NCBI GenBank assembly: GCA_016706685.1
Contig: JADJJE010000008.1
Coordinates: forward strand, 290,747-354,746
Direction of reading: 5' to 3'
Source of the DNA: Sandaracinaceae bacterium
Lineage (GTDB): Bacteria; Myxococcota_A; Polyangia; Polyangiales; Houyiibacteriaceae
Length of the DNA: 64,000 bases
This document shows, piece by piece, positions 1 through 9,612 of this stretch. The notes under the pieces were generated by a model that ran no database searches, was not told the origin of the DNA, and saw only the letters and a list, made by a program, of their open reading frames with translations. Within the stretch, counting starts at the first letter, position 1. Every line of letters begins with the position of its first letter. Made by a program: the position numbers and the translations under genes.

Positions 1-623
1 CGCAGCGCGCGCTCCACCACGGTGCGTGTGCCCGAGCCCACCTCGCGCCACAGCACCGGCGTGTTCAGGTCCACGTTGTGGCCCCGGAACGGCGAGTTGG
101 CGGCCACCACCGGCAAGAGCGTGTCGTCCAGCAGCCGCTCGAGGCGCACACGGGGCGCGCGCGAGGGCCCTCCACCAGCCCGAGGGGCAGGGCGCCGCTC
201 TCCCGTGCGATGATCCCGCTGGTGTTTCGCCACGATCAGGCGCAAGCCCGTGGCGCCTTCCTGCGCCCGGAAGCGCGCAAGCTTGGGCACCAGGCCCGCC
301 GCGATGGTGGTGCTGGCGCCCAGCACCAGAGGCGCGAGCGGGCGTCGCGCGTGGTCACGTCGGCCACCAGCTCGTCCACAGCTGGGCGTCGATGCGGCGC
401 GCGTGCAACAGCAGCCGGCGGCCCGCGTCGGTGGGCGTGACGCCACGCGCAAAGCGCTCGACAGCGTGACCCCCAGCGCCCCCTCCCAGCTTCTTTACGC
501 TGGCCGTCCACGGCGGCTGCGAGAGGTGCAGCTGGCGCGCCGCTTTGGTGATGCTGCCGGCGTCGATCCACGGCACAGCACGGCGAGGTGGCGGGAGTCG
601 AAGTCGTCGCGCGCGCTAGCCAT
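1..623 (-). CDS. LysR-family transcriptional regulator (partial, frameshifted)
   Basis: The minus strand encodes an N-terminal winged helix-turn-helix (pieces reading SITKAARQLHLSQPP) followed by pieces of a LysR substrate-binding domain (LVLGASTTIAAGLVPKLARF; WREVGSGTR). The ATG at 623-621 begins MASARDDFDSRHLAVL. The reading frame changes near positions 560, 355 and 180, and the gene runs off the left edge, so about 200 of the usual ~300 residues are visible. A LysR gene divergent from a YeiH-type exporter is the common yeiE-yeiH arrangement, so it probably regulated the exporter at 2474. The pair is now separated by 1.8 kb. The family call is firm; the target is inferred. Confidence 0.75.
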
Positions 624-675
624 AGGCGTGACTATGGCACATCTGCTCCGACCATTCGTCACGGCGATGGATCGG
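611..675 (+). repeat. Left copy of 65-bp imperfect direct repeat
   Basis: It begins GCGCGCTAG and contains ATGGCACATC, ATTCGTC and GCGATG. It aligns almost without gaps to 2392-2457, at roughly 70% identity by eye. It spans the lysR start codon and its upstream region. Confidence 0.6.
619..638. promoter_or_regulatory. Candidate LysR operator overlapping the lysR start codon
   Basis: GCCATAG - 6 nt - CTATGGC is a perfect 7-bp inverted repeat covering the ATG of the LysR gene. Its ATAG-N6-CTAT core fits the T-N11-A style of LysR boxes. Autoregulation is inferred from position only. Confidence 0.45.
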
Positions 676-939
676 AGGCGTCTTCGCACGTGTCCACGGC
701 AGTCACGCGCATGACCCGGCGCCCCGCTGGGTCCGTTGGCACGTCCAGCCGCGACGGTGTTCTTCGCAGTTGCTGGACGGCACGGCCTTGACCGGCTGCG
801 AAGGACGAGCACCTCGCCAGAAGTGACACCGCGGCGGTCCCACCGGCCAGATAGGGTGTCGAACGGACCGCTCGGCGGGCGCTCCGAGGCCTAGGTCGCA
901 CTGGTTCAGCACCACCCTTCGTCGTTTCATTCCCCAACT

Positions 940-2332
940 GGCTGGGCGCGCGGCCGTCGGCGGACCCGTGGACCACCGCGCTGCTGTCCCTCGTCGTGCT
1001 CGCCGCGCCCGGGTGCTACCGCGCCCACGAGGTCGCCGTCGACGACCCACCGGACGCGGGTCGTCGACGGACGCGGGCACCCGGGTCGAGGTCATCGTGT
1101 CTGACCGACGAGGGCCACCAGGCGCCGAGACCGGCGGCGGGCGCCCTCGTCGTGGTCGAGGACTGCGCCAGCGGGCAACGTGGGAGGCCGTCTCCGGCGC
1201 CAACGGTGCGGCGCGCTTCGACTCGTCCGGCGCGACCTGCTGGAACGTCACCGCGGGTCATCGGGGACGAGGCGCTCAGTGTGCTCCGTGCGCCTGTGCC
1301 CTTGCCGGGGCCGCTCGTCCTTTCGTGAAGTGGTGGTCCAGCCTTCGGACGTGCTTTCGCCTTGGCAGCTGGAGGTGGAGGAGGACTGAATGGGGGTTCT
1401 TCCAGCTCTCGGCGCCCCGGGGTGCGGCGCGGGCTCCTGACGTTCGAGGGGCTGGTAGACCGCGACGCTGGCCCTCCGTGAAGGCATCGCCGTCGTGATC
1501 CACGACAGGCGGAACGAGCAGCGGCTGCGTGGGAGATCGTGAACCTCGTCGCCGTGCCCGGCGGACCTCTGCGAGCGAGGTCGCGCCTGCCGCTGGCGAG
1601 CTCCGAGGTCGGGCGACGCGACCGTGGAGGTCATCGTTGCAAGCGTCCAACACTGTACCCGCAATCCTTCGTGGATGAGGGGGTCGCGGTTTGGAACCTC
1701 TCCCACCACGTCACCACCCGGTCGCCTGGCGGGGGCTCTACGAGGTCGGCTTTCCGGACACGCTTTACGGGGAGACCCTGACCCCGACGCTGCTACGCCT
1801 CGTTTCCGGTGGGTGATGCTCCGGGGCGCGTCCGGGTGGTCACCACCCCAGGCTCAGCGGAACCAGGTCGTTGGTTCGCGCACGCGATGCCTGTGCCGAA
1901 TCGGATCGCGTCGTGGGGCGACATCCCGGCCGTGAGCGGCGGCCACCGGTCCGTGATCCCCGGCGTCACGGTCTCGGACCACGAAGGAGCTCGCTCGACG
2001 AGCTGGTGATCGACGTGGGGGCGCAGGGCACCGCGGCCGCATGGTCTTGCGGACGGCGGGACCCCGGCCCTTCCGCTGGAGCATCGAGAGCTTCGAGGTC
2101 GGGCGAGCCCGCTTCGAGGGCGTGCCACCCCTGCCAGCGACCGTGGAGGAGCGCGTCGCGCTCTCGGGGCGGAGCGTGTACGTGCAGTTCGGTGTCGTCG
2201 CGCCCTCGGCGGCATCCTACGCGCCGGACGACTCGTACCCGCTGACGGTGCCTTGGTGGTTCCGCGAAGGCTTCATCCTCGGTGATCCCGCGGAGTTCGG
2301 CCCCGAGCTCGCCCACTGCCCCGCCACCCCCT
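940..2332 (+). pseudogene. Broken secreted lipoprotein, carboxypeptidase-regulatory-like
   Basis: Plus-strand fragments in all three frames read as one protein. They are a lipoprotein signal (LLSLVVLAAPGC near 1015), a segment like a carboxypeptidase-regulatory beta-sandwich (GANGAARFDSSGATCW), then WRGLYEVGFPDTLY-like and VRVVTTPGSAEPGRWF pieces. The only long intact piece is the C-terminal 97 residues from 2041, ending CPATP and a stop at 2332. At least five frame changes are needed to join them and no clear start codon is seen. Either the gene is decaying or the sequence is poor here. Function is unknown; export and lipidation are inferred from the lipobox. Confidence 0.45.
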
Positions 2333-2391
2333 GAAGGCCAGCCGCCCAGTGCGGCGCACAGGCCGGCGAGCGATGCGCTGGGTGGCCTGCT

Positions 2392-2457
2392 GCGCGCTAG
2401 TCATAGATGGGGGTGATGGCACATCGGATCAAACGATTCGTCCATGCGATGTGTCGG
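2392..2457 (+). repeat. Right copy of 65-bp imperfect direct repeat
   Basis: It starts GCGCGCTAG and shares the ATGGCACATC, ATTCGTC and GCGATG blocks with 611-675. On the minus strand it even keeps the ATG-xxx-AGC-GCG beginning of the LysR gene. It sits just upstream of the YeiH-type gene. Confidence 0.6.
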
Positions 2458-2473
2458 GGGCACCTTCAGGGTC

Positions 2474-3541
2474 ATGTCCACGCTCGACCTGCACCCCGGT
2501 CCCGTCCCGCTCGCAGCGCCTCTGCGCGCAGCCGCGGTGGTCCGTGCGTTCACTCGGTCACGCGGTGGGCTGCGCCGCGCCGTCGTCCCCGCGCTCGGCC
2601 TCGCCTGCCTGGTGATGCCCGGGCTCGGGTCGGTGGGCGCGCTGGCCCTGGGCGTCGCGGTGGCCTTCGCGGGGTGGAACGTGTGGGAGGCCGAGACCAA
2701 CGCGCTGGCCAAGCGCCTGCTGATGCTGTCCGTGATGGGCCTCGGGGCGGGCCTCGACCTCGGCGCCGTGGTGGACGTGGGTCTCTTGGGCGCGGGCCTC
2801 GCGGTGGGCAGCATCGCCCTGTGCCTCGCGCTCGGCTGGGCGCTCGCGCGGCTCTTCCGCGTGGACGCGCTGACGGGGCTGCTGGTCACGGCCGGCACGG
2901 CCATCTGCGGAGGCAGCGCCATCGCCGCGGTGGCGCCCACCGTCTCGGCGCGCGCGCACCAGGTGACCGCGGCGCTCGGCACGGTGTTCACGCTCAACGC
3001 CGTGGCCCTGCTGGTCTTCCCGCTGGTAGGGCACGCGGCTCGGCGTGGACGCCCACCAGTTCGGGCTGTGGTGCGCCGTGGCCATCCACGACACCAGCTC
3101 GGTGGTGGGCGCCGCCATGACCACGGGCCTGACGCCCTCGAGGTGGCCACCACCGTGAGCTGGCGGGCGCGCTGCGGATCATCCCGCTCACGGCGGCCCC
3201 TGGCCTTACCACCCCCTTCCGGCAGCGGCGTTGCGGCGCAGGCTGCCTGCCGGCACGGCCACCGTGGACTCGCCCCGCCGGGGCCCGCGCCGCGCGCCCG
3301 TGGTTCCCGGGCTACCGTGGTGCTGGCGGCCGGCCTCGTGAACGCGTTCCCGGTCCTCGCGCCGCTCGGCGACGCAGCCAGCAGCCTCGCGCGGCGCCTG
3401 CTGGTGCTCGCGCTCTTCTTGGTGGGCGCCGCCCTCAGCGCGGCGCCTGCGTCGGTGGGCCTGCGCCCGTTCCTGCAGGGCGTCACGCCCTGGGTGCTAG
3501 TGTCGCTGGCGTCGCGGGGCGTGATCCTGGCCGTGACCTGA
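2474..3541 (+). CDS. YeiH/UPF0324 family putative sulfate or sulfite exporter (frameshifted)
   Basis: This is an inner-membrane transporter of the UPF0324 (Cons_hypoth698) family, whose members are linked to export of sulfite or related anions. The start is ATG 2474 (MSTLDLHPG). Hydrophobic segments alternate through the protein and the family hallmark TAICGGSAIAAVAP is present around residue 155. The length (~355 aa) fits the family. The frame is lost between about 3035 and 3300, where HQFGLWCAVAIHDTSSVVGA reads in another frame, and is regained for the last two membrane helices (VLAAGLVNAFPVLAPLGD). Paired indels therefore interrupt an otherwise complete gene. The neighbouring LysR is its likely regulator. 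Confidence 0.8.
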   Translation: MSTLDLHPGPVPLAAPLRAAAVVRAFTRSRGGLRRAVVPALGLACLVMPGLGSVGALALGVAVAFAGWNVWEAETNALAKRLLMLSVMGLGAGLDLGAVVDVGLLGAGLAVGSIALCLALGWALARLFRVDALTGLLVTAGTAICGGSAIAAVAPTVSARAHQVTAALGTVFTLNAVALLVFPLVGHAARRGRPPVRAVVRRGHPRHQLGGGRRHDHGPDALEVATTVSWRARCGSSRSRRPLALPPPSGSGVAAQAACRHGHRGLAPPGPAPRARGSRATVVLAAGLVNAFPVLAPLGDAASSLARRLLVLALFLVGAALSAAPASVGLRPFLQGVTPWVLVSLASRGVILAVT

Positions 3542-3570
3542 ACGAGGACGGCCGTCGCCCTCGCGCGCAG

Positions 3571-3596
3571 AACGTGGACGTGGACGTCGTCCACGT
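3571..3596. other. Inverted repeat upstream of structured element 1
   Basis: ACGTGGACG/TCGTCCACGT forms a short hairpin between the exporter stop and the structured element. It could be the exporter's terminator, although no T-run follows, or part of the insertion site. Confidence 0.3.
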
Positions 3597-3599
3597 CAG

Positions 3600-4023
3600 T
3601 CGACTCGTCACAAGTCCTGGATGGGTGACCGGCAAGCCGAATCGGCTTCTGGGAAGGCGATTAGGGCACCCCGGCTGAAGCCGAGGGCAGCAAACTACGC
3701 ATGGATAGTCCTAAAGTCCCCGCCTGTCGGCGCGGACTGCGTGGCTGACAGCAGGGTGTGTTCTACCGACGTGCCCGGACGCAGAGGCTCCGCGGAGCCT
3801 CACGGCATGGGGTGTCCGGGTAACCTTGGTGAGACGGTCGTCAACCTCGCTTCCAGCTAGTCCGCCTCGCGCGGACTTTCCAGGTCGCCGGGGCCTGGTT
3901 TGCTGCCCCGGCTTCAGCTCAAGGTGCCCAAGTGCCATGAAACAGGCTGTATTCATCGACAGCCGAAGCCCGCCCAAACCCTCCGGAACCGTCCCCGGTC
4001 GCCTGGCACTTGCGACGAGTCGA
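3600..4023 (+). ncRNA. Structured mobile RNA-like element, copy 1 (HEARO/omega-RNA-like)
   Basis: This ~424-bp element is repeated at 9089-9503 in the same orientation. Its termini pair (TCGACTCGTCACAAGT with ACTTGCGACGAGTCGA, one mismatch), giving a closing stem. Conserved islands shared by both copies include GGCGATTAGGGCACCCC, GGGCAGCAAACTACGCAT, GGATAGTCCTAAAGTCCC, CCCGGACGCAG, CGGGTAACCTTGGT and GCGGGGACTTTC-like hairpins. Near the 3' end a 29-codon frame from ATG 3937 starts MKQAVFIDSRSPPKP, resembling the first residues of IscB (VFV-D-KPL-P). HEARO/omega-RNA precedes iscB in that way, and ORF-less HEAROs are known. A group I or II intron relic is the alternative. Confidence 0.5.
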
Positions 4024-4034
4024 TAGACGTGAGA

Positions 4035-4060
4035 CGTGCTCGTGCTCGTGCTCGTGCTCG
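4035..4060. repeat. CGTGCT hexanucleotide microsatellite
   Basis: There are 4.3 perfect copies of CGTGCT directly beyond the 3' end of structured element 1 and before the SDR stop codon. Confidence 0.85.
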
Positions 4061-4077
4061 CCTCCCGACCACACCTC

Positions 4078-4958
4078 TCAACGCTCTGGGGAAGCGCACC
4101 CGGTGATCTCGCCTCGCTCGCCTCCCAGAGCTTCGCCGCAGCGCGGTCGTCAGCGCGATGCGCTTCGGCGCAGTCACCTGGCAGTCCACGATGTACTGCC
4201 CGGTCACGTGCTCGAGCTCGGGGTGCGTGGCCGCGTAGGTGGCCCGCGGTAGCCCTCGGACTCGTCGATGCTGAACTGCTTCCACGCCGTCCCCAGGATC
4301 AGCTTCAGCGGCCCCGGGTTGTTGCCGATGCCGAGGTTCGTGAAGATCAGCCCCGGGTGCACCGCGTTCGTGGTGATGGACTCGCCGGCGAGGCGCCGGG
4401 CCAGCTCACGCGTGAAGCAGATGTTCCCGAGCTTGCTCGCCGAGTAGGACCCGAGCGGCCAGTAGAACCGCTTGAACGTGAGGTCGTCGAGCCGCAGGCG
4501 CCCGATGACGTAGCTGTTGGAGGTGACGTTCACCACGCGCGCGGCGGGGGCGCGGCGCAGGGCGGGCAGGAGCCGCAGCGTCAGCGCGAACGGGGCAAGG
4601 TAATTTACGGCCATGGTCATCTCGTGCCCCTCGTCGGTGAGCAGCCGGCGCTGGTTCACGAGCCCGGCGTTGTTCACCAGGATGTCGAGCGGCACGCCCA
4701 GCGCCAGCACCTCGCGGGCGGCGCGCTCCACTTCGCGCAGCAGGCTCAGGTCGGCGATCACGCGGATGGGCTCGGGGCGCCCGCGGCGCGCAGCGCGGCC
4801 TCCACCTCGGCGCAACGCGCAGGGCTGGGGCCACCAGGATCACGGTAGCGCCGCGCCCGAGAGCGAGCGCGGTGCCGCGGCCGATGCCGCTGGTGGGGCC
4901 GGTGACCAGCGCGTGCTTGCGGCAGGTCGGGGATGCTGGCGTGGTCGAAGGTGCTCAT
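4078..4958 (-). CDS. Short-chain dehydrogenase/reductase, retinol-dehydrogenase-like (frameshifted)
   Basis: This is an NAD(P)-dependent SDR oxidoreductase. The joined frames give MSTFDHASIPDL, then a TGPTSGIGRG cofactor loop, VPLDILVNNAGLV (NNAG motif), the catalytic serine region VVNVTSNSY, and the YSASK motif at the active site. The C-terminus reads AAKLWEASE and ends ITGCASPER. The start is ATG 4958-4956. Frame changes lie near 4800, 4240 and 4110; the best long frame covers 4204-4815. The length (~290 aa) is normal. It is the last gene of a minus-strand operon starting at 9018 and its stop lies only ~55 bp from structured element 1. The substrate is unknown; a lipophilic alcohol or ketone is plausible. 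Confidence 0.75.
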
Positions 4959-5001
4959 CGGGTCTCGTGGTCTCGGGGAGGGGTCTCGAACGGGTGCAGG
5001 G

Positions 5002-6029
5002 TCAGCGTGAGGCGCCGGCCGCGAGGCGCGCCAGCACCGCGGCGTCCCCTTTGCTGGGCAGCCCGGCGGCCAGGTAGAGCGCGTCGATCACGCGCATGTT
5101 GGCGACCGCGTCGTCGGCGGTGGTGGTGGGTGGCACGCCGGTGCGCACGGCCTCGGCAAAGGCGGCGAGCTGCGCGCGGTAGGTGGACCCGCCGGGCACG
5201 CGCTCCACGCGCTTCGCGCCGTCCGTGCGCACCACCAGGCGGTGGTAGACCTCCGGGCTTGATGAAGTTGAGGATGTCGATGCGCCCGCGCGAGCCCCAC
5301 GAGCTTCATGGACACGCTCAGCAGGCGGCTGCAGCGCATGCCCACGAAGAGGTCCACCTTGGCGCCGCTCGTGGGCGGCCGCAGCGTGGCCTCCATCTGC
5401 CGGTCGATGAGCGTGCCGTGCAGCTTGGCGCGCGCGCTATCCACCACGGGCTCCTCGCCGGTCACGGCGCGCACGAAGCCCACCGGATAGCAGCCCATGT
5501 CGATGGTGCCGCCGCCGCCCGTGCGGTAGTCGAAGCGGAAGTCGTCGAACGGCAGGTAGGCCGAGAAGCTGGCGTCGATGGACCGCAGCGCGCCGATCTC
5601 CCCGAAGCGACGATGCTGCGCACGCGCCCACCAGCGGGTGGTAGCGGAAGTGCATGGCCTCGGCGACGATCAGCCCCGTGCCCGCCGCGGCCTCGGCGAT
5701 GCGCGTGGCCTCGCTGGCGTTGGCCGCCATGGGCTTCTCGCACAGCACGTGCTTGCCCGCCGCGATGGCGCGCAGCGTCCACTCCACGTGCATGCTGATG
5801 GGCAGCGGCACGTAGACCGCGTCGATGTCCGGGCGCGCCAGCAGCTCGTCGAAGGAGCGGTGCGCTGGGGATGCCGTGCTTGCGCGCGCGTACTTCGCGA
5901 GCGCCTCGGGGCCCCTGGTACTCCTCGGCCACCGCCACCACCTCCACATCGGGCAGGGGTGCGGGCGTTGTTGATGAGCGCGAAGGGCGCGATGCGGGCG
6001 GCGCCCAGGATGCCGATGCGTAGCGTCAT
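5002..6029 (-). CDS. Gfo/Idh/MocA family oxidoreductase (frameshifted)
   Basis: This is a Rossmann-fold dehydrogenase of sugars or cyclitols. The N-terminus MTLRIGILGAARIAPFALI has the dinucleotide-binding glycines. SFDELLARPDIDAVYVPLPI and the hallmark CEKPMAANASEA (EKP motif) follow, then AEAMHFRYHPL and the C-terminal alpha/beta domain ending VLARLAAGASR. Four overlapping frames must be joined (changes near 5950, 5640, 5480 and 5260). The assembled ~340 residues match family length. ATG 6029 overlaps the sulfotransferase stop by 4 nt (ATGA), so the two are translationally coupled. It was probably one functional gene before sequencing error or decay. Confidence 0.75.
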
Positions 6030-7359
6030 GACTCCTCCACGCGCACGGGGAAGCGCTCGAAGTAGAAGGCGAAGCGCCGCCGCAGGTCCTCGGGGCGCAC
6101 CCCGAAGCCGCGCTCGAGGTCGTACTCGAGCCGCCCGTCCTTGCCGCGCGGGTGCGCCTCGAGGAAGGCCGCCTGCTCCGCGCGCGACGCGCTGGTGCGC
6201 GGGATGCGAGCGCGCCGGTAGATGGTGTCGAGCGTGCCCTCGGTGTCCTTCATGAACGCGTGGAACAGCACGTCGTGCGAGCGGTTGGCCGGAATCCGCT
6301 CGCGGTCCTCGACCCCGCGCCGCAGCAGCCGCTCGATGCGCTCCGCCCAGTAGGCGATCAGCCGGTCGGCGTCCACGCGCGTGCGCCCCACGCGCTCGGC
6401 GTAGCCCAGCATCGGACGGTGGACTGGATCACGGCCACCGGGTCGCGGTGCGTGGAAGATCACGGTGGCGTCCGGGGAACGTGGCGTCCAGCGCGGGCAG
6501 GTTCTCGAGGTGCTGCGGGGCACTTCAGCACGAAGCGTCGCGCCGGGCTTCCCGGCTTGCCGGTCCTGCCACTGAATCAGCTGGAGCGCGCGCTTCATGT
6601 ACGCGAAGTGCGGTGTCTGGTCGGTGCGGGAAGCTGTGGTCGCGGTAGCGCGGCACGCCCCGTCCACTCGAACACGTAGCTCGCGAAGTCCGGCCCCATC
6701 AGGCTCGATCTCTTCGTGGATGTGGTCCGGCGTCAGGGTGCATGGCCGCGAGGTGCGGCACCGCGAGGCGCATGCCGACCCACTTGCCGGTGCAGCGCAG
6801 GTAGCGCGGGTCGGCCGACAGCGTGGTGACGCCCAGGCAGTCGCGCGCCTTGTCGGGCAGCGCCTGGTCCAGGCGCGAAGAGCGCGCGCCCAGCTTGCCC
6901 GGAGCGCGCTCGCGCGGGTTGGGCACGGGCTCGAGCAGCTCCCACAGCGGCAGCGAGCGGAAGCGGCTGTCGGCGGCCAGCAGGTTCACCAGGTGCGTGG
7001 TCCCGCTGCGCGGCAGGCCGGCCACGATCACGGGCGCCGCGATCACCTCTTGGTCGATCTCGGGGTGGCGCGTGTACTGGTCCTGCATGAGCAGGCGGTT
7101 GCTGGCGTAGCGCACGAGATCCCCGTGCACGGTCTGCTTGCCCAGGCCCGAGAGCGTCTCGTCGGCGCGGTAGTCGGCCAGCAGCAGCTCGAGGCGCGCT
7201 GCAAGTCCATGGGCCCGAAGTCGTTGAGCCCCGTGCGGCGGCGCGCGGAGTCAGCACGCTGTCCGTGTCGAGGCGCACCGCCCCGCGCTCGGCCAGCCGC
7301 TTGAGGCGCCGCTGCGTGGGCGTGAGCACCAGCTCGCGCAGGTCGTCGATGCGGATCAC
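6026..7359 (-). CDS. Sulfotransferase family protein (frameshifted)
   Basis: This is a PAPS-dependent sulfotransferase. Near position 7020 it reads VIVAGLPRSGTTHLVNLLA, the 5'-phosphosulfate-binding P-loop-like motif of bacterial sulfotransferases. The upstream part (VIRIDDLRELVLTPTQRRL) and the downstream part (YAERVGRTRVDADRLIAYWAERIE, ending FPVRVEES) complete ~420 residues. Frames change near 7200, 6700, 6540 and 6420. The start is taken as GTG 7359, 30 nt after the hydrolase stop; it is not certain. It shares an operon with a sulfatase-like hydrolase, so the operon may both add and remove sulfate groups, or the hydrolase may act on another ester. Confidence 0.7.
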
Positions 7360-7388
7360 GTCCGGCTGCGCGTCGCTGGTCGCCGCCT

Positions 7389-9018
7389 TCAGGCCTTCTT
7401 CACGGGCCGCTTGATCTTGGTGAAGATCTCTGCCCAGGTGGATGGCCACTCCCCTGCGGTCGCCCTCGAAGCGCAGCTTGCCCTGCATGGCCGCCTTCAA
7501 CGGGTGCAGGTCGCCGTAGTTCAGCGCCACGAAGTCGGCCGTGCTCATGCCGATGCAGCAGCTGGGCGAGGGGTGCGCGCCCTCGTGGATGCGGCAGGTG
7601 CCGTTCTCCACCACCACAGCCCACGTGCCGCCTCGGGGGGCGGTCAGCTCTACTGATAGACCGCGCGCAGCCCCGGCACCGGCGTCCGGCACGAACCGCG
7701 CGGGCATGCCCGCCATCAGGCTCGCCACCTCGCCCGCTGCGCCTGCTCGCCGGCGCGGCGAGCAGCGCCTCGTCCAGCTTGCGCTCCTGCGCGCGCAGCC
7801 AGCCACCCAGCCAGAAGTTCTTCGCGTCCTCGGGCTGCTCCAGCAGGTGCGCGTGCGCGTCGCGGGCGAGCGCGAGCGCTCCGCGGTGGCCGGGCTGGGC
7901 CTCGAGCGCAGCCTCGGCGAGGCCCAGCGCGCGCAGCGGATCGGAGACCAGCAGCGCGAGCCCTTCGTCCACCACGCGGTCGGGCCCCAGCAGCGCCGAC
8001 AGCGTGCCCGTCACGGGCGCGGCGGGGTACAGTCGCGCATGCTGCGCAGCTTGAACCAGCCCAGGTAGCTCTCCCAGATGGTGCGGCAGGCCCCAAGACG
8101 CCCTGCCGCAGCCCTCGCCCACGTACAGCTCGTCCGGCAGCCGCAGCTCGCGTGCGACGTCGTCGATGTCGCGGCCCTGGTTGATGCCCAGCACCGTCTG
8201 GTCGTGCACGTAGCGCACCGCGGCCTCGAGCCGGTCGAGGCACGCGCGGATCAGCGCGCCGCCCTCGATGGGCAGGCCGTGCCCGGTGATCAGCACCTCG
8301 GCCCCGAGCGCCCGCACGCGGTCGAGCGTGTCGAGATACGCCAAGGGGTCGCGGTAGCGGTCGCCGCGCACGGTGTTGAAGTTGGGGAAGTGCGGGAACA
8401 GCGGCCCGAACGTGTTGCCCACGAACGCCGTGCGCGTGGTGGGCAGCCAGATGACGGGTTGTCGATGGTCTCGCCGCCCGGGCAGCTCAGCAGCTCGAAG
8501 CGCACGTTGCCGGTCTCCACCACCAGCTGCTCGCTGAAGACCTCGTCGGGCACCGGCGCGTCCTGCACCACCACGTCGGGGTGGTGCGCCGCCACCTCGA
8601 GCGCGTGGTCGATGACCTCCTGGAACCACACGTAGCTGTGCGGTCGCCGCCGGGCCGCGATGCGCGCGTCGTCGGCCTGGCAGCGCAGGTTGTTGGCCTG
8701 CGCGATGAAGCGCGTGCCCGCCCTCGGCGTAAGAGCCCCACGCCGCCCACGTGGTCCACGTGCCCCTGTGTCACGAGGATGTGCGTGGTGGGCAGCCGGC
8801 TCACCGCATCGAAATTGCGCTCGTGCGTGAGCGCCTCGAAGCCGAGCCCGGTGTTCACGATCACGCGGCCCCCCGCGGTGAGCACCATGTACGCGTTGGA
8901 CGTGCCGGGCGACATGTGGATGCCGGCGCCACCTCCGCGCCTCAGGTGCGCTGGCCGCGGCGCAGCGCTTCGTCGCCCCAGGGGCGCTGGTTCACGAGCT
9001 CTCGTACGGGGTCCATCG
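7389..9018 (-). CDS. Alkyl-sulfatase-like metallo-beta-lactamase hydrolase with SCP2 tail (frameshifted)
   Basis: The architecture follows the SdsA1/BDS1 alkyl-sulfatase group: an MBL domain (HILVTQGHVDHVGG near 8770; ITGHGLPIEGGAL near 8280), an alkyl-sulfatase dimerisation domain (VTGTLSALLGPDRVVDEGLALLVSDP to EDAKNFWLGGWLRAQE) and an SCP2-like C-terminal domain ending EIFTKIKRPVKKA. The start is ATG 9018 (MDPVRELVNQRPWGDEA) and the stop is at 7389. Frames change near 8930, 8700, 8460, 8070 and 7740. In the metal motif the first His of HxHxDH reads Gln (QGHVDH). It is the first gene of the operon, directly below a 16-bp palindrome that is the likely operator for the TetR gene at 9613. Confidence 0.75.
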
Positions 9019-9029
9019 GGGCGAATGTA

Positions 9030-9045
9030 ATACGACCGTATTATG
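9030..9045. promoter_or_regulatory. Candidate TetR operator (16-bp palindrome)
   Basis: TAATACGACCGTATTA has perfect 7-bp arms and lies 11 bp upstream of the hydrolase ATG. Its AT-rich half-sites stand out from the GC-rich surroundings. The TetR gene at 9613 is divergent, as expected for a local repressor, but structured element 2 now lies between. Confidence 0.6.
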
Positions 9046-9088
9046 TTGGCAAGCTCGAGGTTGGCGTTGCCGTGAACGGCGACGTCTA

Positions 9089-9503
9089 TCGACTCGTCAC
9101 AAGTCCTTCGTAGTGATGGGCATGCCGAATCGGCTTCTGGAAAGGCGATTAGGGCACCCCCGCCGAAGCGGAGGGCAGCAAACTACGCATGGATAGTCCT
9201 AAAGTCCCCCGCCTGTCGCGTGGACTACGGCTGATAGCGGGTGTGCTCCACCAAGGGACCCGGACGCAGCCGTTCCAGCCGCCTCCCTGTGTGGGGCCCG
9301 GGTAACCTTGGTAGGCCGGTCACCAACCTTTCCACCCGGTAGTCCCCTCGCGGGGACTTTCAGATCGTCCGGGGCCTGGTTGCTGCCCCTCGGCTTCGGC
9401 CGGGGTGCCCAAGTCTTGAAACACGGTGGATTCCTCGACAGCCAGAGCCCACGGAGAACCCTCCCAGACCTCCTTTGGTCGCCATCGACTTGTGACGAGT
9501 CGA
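9089..9503 (+). ncRNA. Structured mobile RNA-like element, copy 2 (HEARO/omega-RNA-like)
   Basis: This is the second copy of the 3600-4023 element. Its ends form a perfect 17-bp stem (TCGACTCGTCACAAGTC with GACTTGTGACGAGTCGA). All conserved islands are present, while the hairpin loops between them differ and often covary in length, as expected of a folded RNA. The IscB-like start appears as LKHGGFLDSQSP from TTG 9416. It has no nuclease gene. It sits in the divergent intergenic region between TetR and its operator. Confidence 0.5.
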
Positions 9504-9612
9504 TGAGACGGCGACGCGAGCTCGGTGCCCCTCGACCTCAGGCGGTGAGAACCCTGGAAAACCCTCCACGGACTCGACAGGAGCCGCGCCGGCAGGCATC
9601 TAGCTTCGGCTG

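Noticed and set aside
3600..4023. Group I intron
   Set aside because: A GATAGTCC block resembles the S element, but P, Q and R elements in the right order are not seen and the element lies between genes.
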